From positions 1-64,000 of the forward strand of contig URLC01000003.1 of assembly GCA_900548695.1 (NCBI GenBank): a DNA stretch of 64,000 bases. Direction: 5' to 3'. The notes under the pieces were generated by a model, which saw nothing but the letters and a program-made list of their open reading frames with translations, was not told where the DNA came from and ran no database searches. Below, piece after piece: positions 51,444-60,054 of this stretch (position 1 is its first letter; the number at the start of each line of letters is the position of its first letter). A program made the translations under genes and the position numbers. The stretch is from an uncultured Mycoplasmatota bacterium (GTDB lineage: Bacteria; Bacillota_I; Bacilli_A; RF39; UBA660).

Positions 51444-51968
51444 TTAGTTATACTCTTTATAAACATCATAATGATCTACTTTTAAGTACTCATCTTTAAT
51501 TGCTTTTTTTATAGGTTCTTTCATTGTTTCATCAAAACCTGTGAATACTTGATCACCAATAATTAAACAAGGAATTCCAGTTACTTCTTTTCCTAATTTT
51601 TCAACTAAATCTGTCATTAGATTATTATTTTTTTGGTTATACCATACTTCAAAAGTATATAAGTCAAAATATTCATCATATTTTTCTGGAAGTGAATCTA
51701 AATATTTGATTAATTGTTCACAGTGAGGACAACCATCTCCCCAGAATAAATAAACATTAATTTTTTTGTTGTCATATTTGATTTCACTTGGTGCTTGCTT
51801 TTGTAAAGTCCTTCTTACTTTATTTGATGCTGCTGTACCAAATATCAATAAAACAGCTACTACTGCAATTATTAGACAACCAAGTCCAATTATAATAGTT
51901 CTTTCTTTTGCTTTATTTTTAGCTTTTTCTTTTTTAGAAATCTTTTTATCTTTTTTTTCTTTTGTCAC
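51444..51968 (-). CDS. membrane-anchored thioredoxin-like protein (CPHC)
   Basis: 174 aa. A basic cytoplasmic N-terminus, one membrane helix (about 24-44), then an extracellular thioredoxin fold with CPHC at residues 80-83 (DsbA-type dipeptide) and cis-Pro in TGIPCLIIGD. It lies 14 bp after the arylsulfotransferase gene. In enterobacteria ASST requires the dedicated oxidase DsbL; the same pairing here suggests a folding or redox partner, although this ASST has few Cys. Confidence 0.8.
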   Translation of the reverse strand: MTKEKKDKKISKKEKAKNKAKERTIIIGLGCLIIAVVAVLLIFGTAASNKVRRTLQKQAPSEIKYDNKKINVYLFWGDGCPHCEQLIKYLDSLPEKYDEYFDLYTFEVWYNQKNNNLMTDLVEKLGKEVTGIPCLIIGDQVFTGFDETMKEPIKKAIKDEYLKVDHYDVYKEYN

Positions 51969-51982
51969 TTATATCACCTTTA

Positions 51983-53944
51983 CTACCCTTCTATATATTT
52001 TCCTGTCTTGTATATTGTATCATTAATTTGAATAAAAATGGAATACTTTCCTGATAAATTTTCTTTATTTATATATTTAGTGACGGTGATTCCCTTTTTA
52101 TTTTCTTCTTCAGTAAAAATATCAACGCACATTGCGGTATAAGGTTTTTTACTGATTGGAACGTTATATTCTTTTATCTTTCCATTTTGGTATAAAATTA
52201 CTCTAAAATCAGTACCCCGAGTAAATTGTCCTTTTACTTCTAAACGATCTTCTTCATTTTTAATACTAATTTTATGCTGATTATAATTTTTATCTATTTT
52301 TTTCGCTTTTGGTAAAAAGCCGAATCTAGTTTTATCAACTTTAGTTTTTCCTAAAGTTCCTTTTGATTTTGCTTTTTCTAATTTGAAATCATCTTTTCCA
52401 TATAGAGGCATTTTTTCTACTCTATAATTATTGGTTGGAAGTTTGATTTCAAAAATTATTTCATCATTTAATAATTCAACTGTATCACTTACTAGTTTAT
52501 CAGCTCCACCTAAGCCAGCGGGTTGATTGGAATTTTTTCCATCAATATAGACAATGCCTCCAGAATGAACAATGTAATGATTTTTTTCTAAGTAATCAAC
52601 ATCTGAGATATATGGTGAATAAAATTCGCTACCTCTTTCTTTTCCATATTCCCAAATTTGCTCTATTGTCATATTTGTAGTGTCTATTTTGTACATGACT
52701 CCTCTTGAATAACTATCTTCGGCTTTTACATATTCATCTTTATTTTTAGATTTATTATTTCCATTATCAAATATAAATACATAACCTTCTGGCGTAATCA
52801 TCGCAGCATGTTGACTCCATTGCCATTCAAAGTTATCGCCTATTGGTTTAAAAAAATATTTTTGATATTTTTTGCTCCAGTTTGTTTTATCACCAATGAT
52901 CCAATTTAAAGTTTCATTATCATAATCAATATTTATGACAGCATCTTGGTGTCTACCTGATAATGTGATGGAGTTAGTTTTTTGATCATACCAAATAGAG
53001 TTATTATGAAACCAATCATAGTCTATCCAATTTTCGCTTTTGCCATCTTCTTCATTTAAAATATTTTTTAAATCTATTTCTTTAACTATTTTTCCTGTTT
53101 TTCGATCTAGTTCAACAATATAGTCTTCCACTGTTCCACGACCCGATTCAAAGTCATCTGTTCCTACTAATAAATTACCATTGGGCATTTCAAAGTAGTC
53201 ATGATGATAACCACCTGGGAGGCTATATTCTGTATAAATTTTTCCTAACATATCCATTTCATATAGTCCTGTTAAATAATATGGACTGTTTATTAGACGT
53301 TCTGTACTCACTAAAAGATGCCCATTTTTTAGTCTATCTATTTTCCAAGTTGCTTTCGTTTTTAAATACCATCTTACATCACCATTTGTGTCATAAGCAC
53401 AAGTATAACCATTACTAGATGGTGTGAAGAAATATAAATCATTTGTTAGTTTCGTTTCTTCTTTAATTACTTCTGTTGGTAAAATAAAATCTTTTGGTAA
53501 ATTATCAGTTGTTACTTTTAGTTTTTTAGTCTTATTACCACAAGTAATAATGATTGTATTTTCCTCTCCTGGGTATAAACCATATATTGGTAAATAATGT
53601 TTTTTTGCTTTTTTAAATTTATGAGTGTAAGTAGTTAACTCATCTTTTCCTTTAATAGTTATACTTGGAGTTTCCGCTTCTTTTGTTTCAAAAATTACTA
53701 AAGCTGTTAGTGGTGAAATTTCATAAGGATTAACGATTACCTTAGGATTATTTAAGGTGTGACTTTTTATTTCAAATTGTTCCTCTATTTTTATTTGTTT
53801 TGTTTTTAAGCTAGCTTGTTCTTCTAATAATTCTTTCGCTTTCGTATTATTATCTAAAACTAATAATAAAGAGATTACAGCTATGATTAAAATAGCGATC
53901 ATTGATAAAATGATTGTTTTTAATGTTTCTTTTTTTTCTTTCAT
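51983..53944 (-). CDS. arylsulfotransferase (ASST) family membrane protein
   Basis: 653 aa. An N-terminal membrane anchor (residues 10-30), a beta-sandwich domain with an Ig-like look (about 50-150), then a six-bladed propeller with the ASST marks GGYHHDYFEMPNGNLLVGT, WFHNNSIWYD, SGRHQDAVINID and EWQWSQHAAMITPEGYVFIFDNG; the His in RHQD corresponds to the sulfated catalytic His. It would move sulfate between phenolic compounds outside the cell. Operon with the thioredoxin-like gene. Confidence 0.85.
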   Translation of the reverse strand: MKEKKETLKTIILSMIAILIIAVISLLLVLDNNTKAKELLEEQASLKTKQIKIEEQFEIKSHTLNNPKVIVNPYEISPLTALVIFETKEAETPSITIKGKDELTTYTHKFKKAKKHYLPIYGLYPGEENTIIITCGNKTKKLKVTTDNLPKDFILPTEVIKEETKLTNDLYFFTPSSNGYTCAYDTNGDVRWYLKTKATWKIDRLKNGHLLVSTERLINSPYYLTGLYEMDMLGKIYTEYSLPGGYHHDYFEMPNGNLLVGTDDFESGRGTVEDYIVELDRKTGKIVKEIDLKNILNEEDGKSENWIDYDWFHNNSIWYDQKTNSITLSGRHQDAVINIDYDNETLNWIIGDKTNWSKKYQKYFFKPIGDNFEWQWSQHAAMITPEGYVFIFDNGNNKSKNKDEYVKAEDSYSRGVMYKIDTTNMTIEQIWEYGKERGSEFYSPYISDVDYLEKNHYIVHSGGIVYIDGKNSNQPAGLGGADKLVSDTVELLNDEIIFEIKLPTNNYRVEKMPLYGKDDFKLEKAKSKGTLGKTKVDKTRFGFLPKAKKIDKNYNQHKISIKNEEDRLEVKGQFTRGTDFRVILYQNGKIKEYNVPISKKPYTAMCVDIFTEEENKKGITVTKYINKENLSGKYSIFIQINDTIYKTGKYIEG

Positions 53945-53961
53945 ATTATTTACTCCTTTTA

Positions 53962-53977
53962 TTTGAGTATAACTTAT
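53962..53977 (-). promoter_or_regulatory. shared promoter motif, ASST side
   Basis: TTTGAGTATAACTTAT (plus strand), nearly the same as 54763-54778 in front of the XRE gene. On the minus strand it contains TATACT, usable as a -10. Confidence 0.5.
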
Positions 53978-53987
53978 TTTGGTTATA

Positions 53988-54028
53988 AAAAAAATAAACG
54001 TACCGTTTAATTTGGGTAAACGATGCGT
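53988..54028 (-). terminator. terminator after the XRE regulator
   Basis: An AAACG...CGTTT double-arm stem is followed by seven T on the minus strand, just after the stop codon. Confidence 0.75.
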
Positions 54029-54727
54029 TTAGTTACAGTTTCCTGTTAGTTGTAAGGGAATTTTATATTTAGTTATTTTTTTATTGGTATCTAAGACGTT
54101 AATACTGATATAGAGTTGGCTTTTTTTGATATTTTTGTTAGTACAAGAAAAATTTTCAACTTTAAATTCTGCTTCTTTTAGTAATTCTGATAAAGTTTTT
54201 GGGTCTTTCATTTTTTTTGTTAATGAGCCATATTGAGAAACTTTTTCCTCTAGATTATGGTGGCTTTCATATAATATACATTCCATAGCTATGTATTTTT
54301 TATTTTCATCACCATCTAAGTATTCTATGTCAGATATATAAATTGAGTTTTTAGCTGATGAATAAGCTGCTACTCCTTTGATATTAAACTTGGTATTTTT
54401 AGATTCAATATCGCTAAAACTATAATCACTAGGATTTAAAAAAGTATAGATGGTAGTGATTAATAAAATTAAAAAAATACAAAAGATTATAATAAATTTT
54501 TTATATGACTTTTTTCTTGGCTTTTCACCACTTAAAATACTATCAATATTCACATTAAATTCTTTACTTATTTTTTGAAGAAATTCAATATCGGGAAGTC
54601 CTCTACCGTTTTCCCACTTAGACACTGCTTGAGCAGTAACATTTAATCTAGCAGCAAATTCTTTTTGTGTTAAGTTATTTTGTTTTCGTAACTTTAAAAT
54701 AAATTTTCCAACTTTTTCTTGATTCAT
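54029..54727 (-). CDS. membrane-tethered XRE regulator
   Basis: 232 aa from ATG 54727 (GGAG upstream). A helix-turn-helix of residues 10-60 (NLTQKEFAARLNVTAQAVSKWENGRGLPD), a basic linker, one membrane helix (about 78-98) and an extracellular domain with two Cys. Such proteins may sense an outside signal. It sits upstream of the ASST operon, and both promoters share a motif. Confidence 0.8.
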   Translation of the reverse strand: MNQEKVGKFILKLRKQNNLTQKEFAARLNVTAQAVSKWENGRGLPDIEFLQKISKEFNVNIDSILSGEKPRKKSYKKFIIIFCIFLILLITTIYTFLNPSDYSFSDIESKNTKFNIKGVAAYSSAKNSIYISDIEYLDGDENKKYIAMECILYESHHNLEEKVSQYGSLTKKMKDPKTLSELLKEAEFKVENFSCTNKNIKKSQLYISINVLDTNKKITKYKIPLQLTGNCN

Positions 54728-54762
54728 ACTGCTCAAACTCCTTTAAAAACATTATAACTTTT

Positions 54763-54778
54763 TTTGAGTATAATTTAT
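54763..54778 (-). promoter_or_regulatory. shared promoter motif, XRE side
   Basis: TTTGAGTATAATTTAT (plus strand), 36 bp before the XRE start and matching 53962-53977 at 14 of 16 positions. Possible autoregulatory site; it could also be a plain -10 context. Confidence 0.5.
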
Positions 54779-54796
54779 AGTTTTATTTTCAATTTC

Positions 54797-54822
54797 ATGA
54801 AAAAGATTATTTAATCTTTTTT
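54797..54822 (-). terminator. terminator of the cation efflux gene
   Basis: AAAAGATTA / TAATCTTTT stem ending in T residues on the minus strand, overlapping the stop of the efflux gene. Confidence 0.7.
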
Positions 54823-55689
54823 CTTTATTGTAACTGGATCCACATGAATGACTGTTAAAAATACTTCTGGTATTTTTTTAGTGATTTCTTTTTCTAAGTG
54901 ATTAGCTATTTTATGACTGTCAAATGTTTTTAAATTTCCATCTACTTGGATGGTAAAGAAAATTTGGTATTTATATCCTACTGGTGCTGAATGAAAGTTT
55001 GTTATTCCTTCTACGTTGTCGTGTTGTTTCACAATTTCACAAACTTTATCTCTTATTTTACTATCGATTGATGTATCCATTAATACATCGTAACTTTCCT
55101 TAAAAATTTTTAATCCTGTTATAATAATCCAGATGGAAATAACACAACCAACTATGCCATCTACAAAATATATTCCATAATGTCCTAGTAAAATAGCTAG
55201 TAAATTTACCGTGGTGATAATACAATCATTTTTATGATCTTCACAATTGGCTTTCATTAATAAATTGTGGTGTTTCACAGCTATCGATTTGGTGTATAAG
55301 TATAAGAATAGTTTTATTATAATAGTAATGATACAGATAATCACTAACCAAATAGAAAAAGAAAATGTTTGGTGTTCTATTATTGATTTGATAGAATCTA
55401 ACATTACTGTTAACCCCATAACTATCATAGTAATACTAATTAACAGCGAATAAATATATTCTGCTTTACCATGTCCTAAATTATGATCCTCGTCTGATGG
55501 AATAGCTGCTATTTTGTTACCAATAAAAGTCATTACTGACGAAAAGATATCACTGGCACTATTAGTAGCATCAGCTATCATTGCTTGACTTTGTGTTACT
55601 ACTCCAATGATTCCTTTTAGTACTAATAATATAATATTTCCTATAATACCCAAAATACTAGCAGTTTGTGTTTTTTGAAATCTTTCCAT
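54811..55689 (-). CDS. cation diffusion facilitator (CDF) transporter
   Basis: 292 aa. Six membrane helices with the metal site in helix 2 (MIADATNSASD) and helix 5 (YFVDGIVGCVIS), the DEDHNLGHGKAEY loop, and a cytoplasmic C-terminal domain with HSAPVGYKYQIFFTIQVDGN and a final HVDP. Exports divalent metal (Zn, Mn or Fe) by proton exchange. The metal is not decided by the visible residues. The 170-bp gap upstream holds nothing evident. Confidence 0.9.
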   Translation of the reverse strand: MERFQKTQTASILGIIGNIILLVLKGIIGVVTQSQAMIADATNSASDIFSSVMTFIGNKIAAIPSDEDHNLGHGKAEYIYSLLISITMIVMGLTVMLDSIKSIIEHQTFSFSIWLVIICIITIIIKLFLYLYTKSIAVKHHNLLMKANCEDHKNDCIITTVNLLAILLGHYGIYFVDGIVGCVISIWIIITGLKIFKESYDVLMDTSIDSKIRDKVCEIVKQHDNVEGITNFHSAPVGYKYQIFFTIQVDGNLKTFDSHKIANHLEKEITKKIPEVFLTVIHVDPVTIKKKD

Positions 55690-55863
55690 TTTATATTCGC
55701 CTCTTTACATCTTGTTACATTATACTATAATTTAGAGCTTTTGACTATTTTTTGTGAGTCTTTTGAACTTAGATTGTGTTTTTATAAATATTATAATTTT
55801 TATTAGTTGATACTTCTTCTATTATTTTCATATTCAAAGTAATATCTACTTTTTTTCTGCCTT

Positions 55864-56466
55864 TTATTTCTTTCTTTTTCTATAAACTTTCTTATAAAAG
55901 CAAGCTCCACAAAGGGGTACATATTCAACATTTGAACTTGCTCCATCAATTTCTATTTCAGCACCTTCCATAGTGAATATACCATTTACTTTTCTAGCAT
56001 TAAATTTTGCTGGTGCACCACAGGTACATAGTGAGTTGGTTTCTAGCTCTGTTCTTTCATCTGCAAGTTCAATTAAGCGTTTTGCTCCAGGAAACAAATC
56101 TCCTCGAAAGTTAGTTAATAAACCAAAACAAGTGATTGGAATATTGGCCTTTTTATTGATTTTCCACAACTCATCTATTTGAGATGGTGCTAAAAACTGA
56201 GCTTCATCTACAATAATGTGATCACAGTCATAGATCTTATCTATGTTTTCTTCTGATAAAACTTTCGCAGTTGGAGATAACAGGATATCTACTGTTCTGG
56301 TTTGGTTTAGTCTATTAACTATTTGTGTTTCTCCTTTGGTATCTTGTGATGGTTTTATTAATAATACTTGTTGATCATTTTCTTCTAAATCATGTATCTT
56401 TTGAAAAATTCTTGTTGTTTTTCCACCTTTCATTGCACTGTAATAAAAACATAATTTTTCTTGCAT
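55864..56466 (-). CDS. tdk: thymidine kinase
   Basis: 200 aa. P-loop SAMKGGKTTR, IIVDEAQFL (Walker B with DEAQF), the CFGLLTNFRGDLFPGA segment, and a zinc site with CTCGAPAKFNARKV...CGACFYKK. Type II (bacterial) enzyme that phosphorylates thymidine in the salvage path. Confidence 0.95.
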   Translation of the reverse strand: MQEKLCFYYSAMKGGKTTRIFQKIHDLEENDQQVLLIKPSQDTKGETQIVNRLNQTRTVDILLSPTAKVLSEENIDKIYDCDHIIVDEAQFLAPSQIDELWKINKKANIPITCFGLLTNFRGDLFPGAKRLIELADERTELETNSLCTCGAPAKFNARKVNGIFTMEGAEIEIDGASSNVEYVPLCGACFYKKVYRKRKK

Positions 56467-56483
56467 ACTCTCTCTTCTTTCTT

Positions 56484-57131
56484 TTATTTGAACTTATAAA
56501 TTTTGGCTTTTTTCTTTCCTTCAAAGGTCTTTTCTTCTTCTGTTCCTATAATAATATTGGTATTTAATATTTTTTTTCTAAAGTTTCTTCTATCTAGTTT
56601 TTTATTTAAGATATTTTCATATATTTTTTGTAATTCTGGCAATGTGAAACCGGTTGGGAAGAAGACTTTTAGTAAATCGGTTTTTAAAATTTCTTCTTTT
56701 AGAGTTTTTATTGCTTCTGTTATTATTTCATTATGATCATAAGCAAGCTCTGGCACTTCATCAATTTTAAACCATGAGGCATTACTAGTTTTTAAAGTAT
56801 CTTTGGCAATTTCTACTTTACTAGCATCAATCATTCCGATATAAGTAATTGCAATCATACGCATGACTGGTGAGCGATCCTTCTTACCAAAAACATGAGA
56901 GAACTTTACTTCTAAGTCTTTTAAACCAGTTTTTTCATAAATTTCTCTAGATAAACCTTCTTCTAAATCCTCATCATTATATAAAGCTCCTCCTGTCAGC
57001 GCCCATTTATCTTTGTATGGTTCATTTTTTCTTTTAATGAGTAATACTTGCAAAATACCTTTATCAATGGTAAAAATAGAAGCGATTACATGAATTCCCT
57101 GATTAAGATATTTAGGATTTTTTACTTCCAC
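56484..57131 (-). CDS. NrtR-like Nudix regulator
   Basis: 215 aa. A Nudix-fold N-terminal domain with a partly degenerate Nudix box (GGALYNDEDLEEGLSREIYEKTGL; the usual REL/EE is altered), then a winged-helix C-terminus (FTLPELQKIYE...LDRRNFRKKIL). This is the NrtR architecture, a repressor of NAD-related genes released by ADP-ribose. Its own promoter region has GTATAAACGTAC between -35 and -10, a possible site. A Sir2 gene lies 1.2 kb upstream. Confidence 0.85.
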   Translation of the reverse strand: MEVKNPKYLNQGIHVIASIFTIDKGILQVLLIKRKNEPYKDKWALTGGALYNDEDLEEGLSREIYEKTGLKDLEVKFSHVFGKKDRSPVMRMIAITYIGMIDASKVEIAKDTLKTSNASWFKIDEVPELAYDHNEIITEAIKTLKEEILKTDLLKVFFPTGFTLPELQKIYENILNKKLDRRNFRKKILNTNIIIGTEEEKTFEGKKKAKIYKFK

Positions 57132-57155
57132 TTTTTCACATCCTTTCTATGTTTT

Positions 57156-57185
57156 ATTATATGTGTACGTTTATACGCTTGTCAA
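57156..57185 (-). promoter_or_regulatory. promoter of the NrtR-like gene
   Basis: TTGACA, 18 bp, TATAAT on the minus strand. The spacer has a GCGTATAAACGTAC sequence that may be an operator. Confidence 0.75.
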
Positions 57186-57195
57186 TTTAATAAAA

Positions 57196-57230
57196 GAAAA
57201 AAAGAAAGATTTTCTCTTTCTTGACATGAC
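57196..57230 (-). terminator. terminator of the 87-aa gene
   Basis: AAGAAAGA / TCTTTCTT stem followed by T on the minus strand. Confidence 0.75.
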
Positions 57231-57234
57231 TTTA

Positions 57235-57498
57235 CTATAAAACTTGCTCACTATATTCAGGATGTTTTTTTATCCAACTTGCTGCATAACTACAACTACA
57301 AATTGCCTTTTTATTTTCTTGTTTTAACATTTTAAATAACTCTTCTGTTAAAATCGAGGCGATATGTTCTCCACGATATTTTTGATCTACATAAGTATGA
57401 ATTATTTCAATTGTTTTATTATCGATTAATTGATATTCAATCCTTCCTACCTCTTTACCATCTTTTTCATATACTAATTTATTTTCATATTTTTGCAT
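57235..57498 (-). CDS. small GNAT-like (YidJ/GNAT_NAT) acetyltransferase
   Basis: 87 aa. RIEYQLIDNKTIEIIHTYVDQKYRG and LTEELFKMLKQENKKAICSCSYAASWIKKHPEY match the mini-GNAT family with about 90 residues. Substrate unknown. Flanked by terminators on both sides, so monocistronic. Confidence 0.8.
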   Translation of the reverse strand: MQKYENKLVYEKDGKEVGRIEYQLIDNKTIEIIHTYVDQKYRGEHIASILTEELFKMLKQENKKAICSCSYAASWIKKHPEYSEQVL

Positions 57499-57545
57499 AA
57501 TAGTCCTCTCTTTTTTTCTTTATTTTATCACATTTTACTAAATAA

Positions 57546-57577
57546 AAAAAGAAAAGAGGTTAGTCTTTTCTTGATAG
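57546..57577 (-). terminator. terminator of the 194-aa gene
   Basis: AAGAAAAGA / TCTTTTCTT stem with seven T on the minus strand. Confidence 0.8.
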
Positions 57578-57593
57578 TATGAGTTTTCTATTT

Positions 57594-58178
57594 TTATGCT
57601 CTAACTTTCATTTTTTCATATACATTTTCATAATTTTGTTTTGTGGAAGTAGAGGTTATAAATTCTACCCCATTTTCTTTAGCCTTAATATAATACTTCG
57701 CTATCGTTAAAGCTTGCTTCCGATAATCCATTGCGTTATCATCTAGACCAATAGTATGTTTTAAATACGTATTTTCTTCTTTTTTATTTCTGTTAAGAAA
57801 AGAGGCTATTACACAACTATGGAATGTTTTAACTCCAATATCATGATCATTTCTTGAAAGATTAAAATAAAATTGAGAAAATGAGTTATCCATTTCTTGC
57901 TCTAAAGCTTGCTCAGCTTCTTTGTTTGTGGCTTCTAATAACTCCTTACTCGCTTCTAAAATAATATTTTTATAAAAATAGGTTCCTGTTTCATTCATTG
58001 GAAATCCTAACTGTTCTAGAATGTGTAAAATTTCTAATTGTGCAGTTTGTTTTCCAGTTAAATGCTCAGCTGTGTTAGAGTCTTTGTTTCTATATATACT
58101 ACACATTTCATCATAAAAAATTGGCCTATTATTAATTGTAATACTCATACTATTATCACTCACTTGTGAATTTTTCAT
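57594..58178 (-). CDS. hypothetical protein, faint Spo0A C-domain resemblance
   Basis: 194 aa with AAGGAGAG. The segment LEILHILEQLGFPMNETGTY...YKNIILEAS recalls the helix order I..ILxxLGIPxxxxGYxYL of Spo0A-type DNA-binding domains, and DIGVKTFHSCVIASFLNR could be its last helices. No receiver domain. The similarity is weak and may be chance. An orphan small RNA with its own promoter lies directly upstream. Confidence 0.5.
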   Translation of the reverse strand: MKNSQVSDNSMSITINNRPIFYDEMCSIYRNKDSNTAEHLTGKQTAQLEILHILEQLGFPMNETGTYFYKNIILEASKELLEATNKEAEQALEQEMDNSFSQFYFNLSRNDHDIGVKTFHSCVIASFLNRNKKEENTYLKHTIGLDDNAMDYRKQALTIAKYYIKAKENGVEFITSTSTKQNYENVYEKMKVRA

Positions 58179-58211
58179 TTTTCTCTCCTTCTATTTTACT
58201 CTATGCTTTAC

Positions 58212-58331
58212 CAATAAAAAAAGCACACAGTCTTTTTATTTGCTTGGCGACTCCGTACTTCTATTCGTGTAGGCTAAAAAAGGCCCGAGATAATAGCTCG
58301 CAATGTTATTGCTTATATCTCCTCGCTTGCT
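58212..58331 (-). ncRNA. unassigned small RNA with consensus promoter
   Basis: About 120 nt on the minus strand, richer in G+C than its surroundings. It contains a long hairpin GAGATA..GCAAT-aac-ATTGC..TATCTC (58286-58320), a GGC...GCC hairpin, and a terminator-like AAGCA...TGCTTTTTTT end. It is not a tRNA, SRP RNA, T-box, glmS or any riboswitch whose core I can recall. It is either a stand-alone RNA or the leader of the 194-aa gene. Confidence 0.65.
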
Positions 58332-58336
58332 CTCAC

Positions 58337-58365
58337 ATTATAACATGAAATATAAAAAAAAGCAA
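58337..58365 (-). promoter_or_regulatory. promoter of the small RNA
   Basis: TTGCTT, 17 bp, TATAAT on the minus strand; transcription should start at about 58331. Confidence 0.8.
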
Positions 58366-58383
58366 CTCTTAATATTTTTAGAG

Positions 58384-59115
58384 TTATATTATTTTTTCTA
58401 TTAATTCTTGCATTACTTTACCAATACTCTCGTGGATTATTAAATTACAAATACTATCATATGGGGTTTTTTCTTTATTAATTAAAACTATTGTCTTTCC
58501 TCTAAAATACTGAATAAGACCTGCGGCTGGATAAACATTTAACGATGTACCGCCTATTATTAATAAATCAGCAGTAGATATTTCTTTGATAGCCTTTGTT
58601 AGTATATCTTGATTTAATGGCTCTTCATATAAAACTACATCTGGTTTGATAATACCTCCACACGAACATTTTGGCACTAAATCTTTACTATTAAATATTT
58701 CTATGGCTGAGTAGAACTTACCACATATAGCACAATAATTTCGTAAGACTGAACCATGTAATTCTAGTACATTTTTACTTCCTGCCATTTGATGAAAACC
58801 ATCAATATTTTGAGTTATTACGGAACTTAATAATTTTTTTGATTCTAGTTTGTATAAAACTTCATGTGTTTTATTAGGTTTATAATTTAAACTATTTAAT
58901 TTATCTTTATAAAATTTATAAAATTCTTCTGGTTTTTCTTCAAAAAAGTGATGTGATAAAATTTCTTCTGGTGGATAATCGTATTTTTCATTATAAAGAC
59001 CGTCTTTACTTCTAAAATCTTTTAAGCCACTTTCAGTTGATACTCCTGCCCCTCCAAAGAAAACAGTTTTTTTCGAATTTTTGATTAATTTTACCAATTC
59101 ATCTATTTGATTCAT
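58384..59115 (-). CDS. cobB: Sir2-family NAD-dependent protein deacetylase
   Basis: 243 aa. GAGVSTESGLKDFR (NAD site), TQNIDGFHQMAG, the catalytic His in ELHGSVLRNYC, a four-Cys zinc site (CAICGKF...PKCSCGG), and IIGGTSLNVYPAA. Removes acyl groups from lysines using NAD. Monocistronic or with the gene upstream. Confidence 0.93.
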   Translation of the reverse strand: MNQIDELVKLIKNSKKTVFFGGAGVSTESGLKDFRSKDGLYNEKYDYPPEEILSHHFFEEKPEEFYKFYKDKLNSLNYKPNKTHEVLYKLESKKLLSSVITQNIDGFHQMAGSKNVLELHGSVLRNYCAICGKFYSAIEIFNSKDLVPKCSCGGIIKPDVVLYEEPLNQDILTKAIKEISTADLLIIGGTSLNVYPAAGLIQYFRGKTIVLINKEKTPYDSICNLIIHESIGKVMQELIEKII

Positions 59116-59164
59116 TTCATTACCTTCTTACGTAAAATTAAAGCTTAGCTTAGTTTAGTTTAAT

Positions 59165-59995
59165 TTATTTATTTTGTTTTTTTGATCGTTGTGTTTTTGT
59201 TTTGATAAACACTTTTTTATTGTTTATTTTGTTTTGAGTTGTTAGTTCTGTGACTTCAGTAATTGATATTTTAGCCATATTTCTTAAAGCTTGCATTAAA
59301 ACATCATCGTCAGAATAGTCAACCAGTTCTTCTGATTTGAGCCTTAAAACTATTTTTCCTCGCTCTACTATTTCTCCAGTATAATCAAAAAAAATACCGT
59401 TGATGGCAGGATCTACTATGACATCTTTATTTTTAGCATAAGCATGATAATGGCCAAGATTAAACGTGGTACTACCAAATATATTAGGTAAATACGTAAC
59501 AATTAATTCATAATCTGGCATTTGCTGAACAAATTCAGTTGTTCTTTTATAACACTGACCCGATAATTCTTGTTGAAAAATCCATGATGCTTCTGTTTTT
59601 TTGAAGAATTCTTGCGCCTTAGCTAATTTAATAATTCCTTCTGATGTGTCCATGATATATTTGTTCTCTTGAAAAGCCACTTTTTTAATTAAATTATTAC
59701 CTATTATATTTTTAATATCTTGATCTTTTAAAAAGAGATATAAAAGTTCATGAATGGCACTTTTTTCACTTAAATCATAATTTTCTAATAGATTTTTTAC
59801 ATATACTTGGTCAATTTTAGATAATAGAACATAATTATTCAGAAATTCGTCTATGGGTTCTTCACAGTCCATAAATGGTAATTTTTTGTCTTTAGCATAT
59901 TGTTTTAATTCAGAGATTACCATGTTCATCAATTCTAGGGTTTGGTATTCAGCAAATTCTTCTGTATTTAAATATAGTAATTCTTCTTTTGTCAT
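59165..59995 (-). CDS. hypothetical protein with possible Cys-His-Asp core
   Basis: 276 aa from ATG 59995 (AGGGGGAG upstream). Helical N-terminus, then SGQCYKRTTEFVQQMPDYELI, LGHYHAYAKNKDVIVDPAING: a Cys, His and Asp spaced as in transglutaminase-like hydrolases. Basic C-terminal tail. The catalytic reading is tentative. A TTGACA...TATCCT promoter lies at about 60020-60050. Confidence 0.55.
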   Translation of the reverse strand: MTKEELLYLNTEEFAEYQTLELMNMVISELKQYAKDKKLPFMDCEEPIDEFLNNYVLLSKIDQVYVKNLLENYDLSEKSAIHELLYLFLKDQDIKNIIGNNLIKKVAFQENKYIMDTSEGIIKLAKAQEFFKKTEASWIFQQELSGQCYKRTTEFVQQMPDYELIVTYLPNIFGSTTFNLGHYHAYAKNKDVIVDPAINGIFFDYTGEIVERGKIVLRLKSEELVDYSDDDVLMQALRNMAKISITEVTELTTQNKINNKKVFIKTKTQRSKKQNK

Positions 59996-60054
59996 TTTAC
60001 TCCCCCTATAAATGCTTGGATAGGATATCAAAGTTTTTTTATTTTGTCAATTTT

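Noticed and set aside
58212..58331. Small RNA considered as T-box, SRP RNA, tmRNA or 6S RNA
   Set aside because: No T-box GGTGG motif, no SRP GGAAG/AGCAG loop, and too short for tmRNA or a typical 6S RNA.
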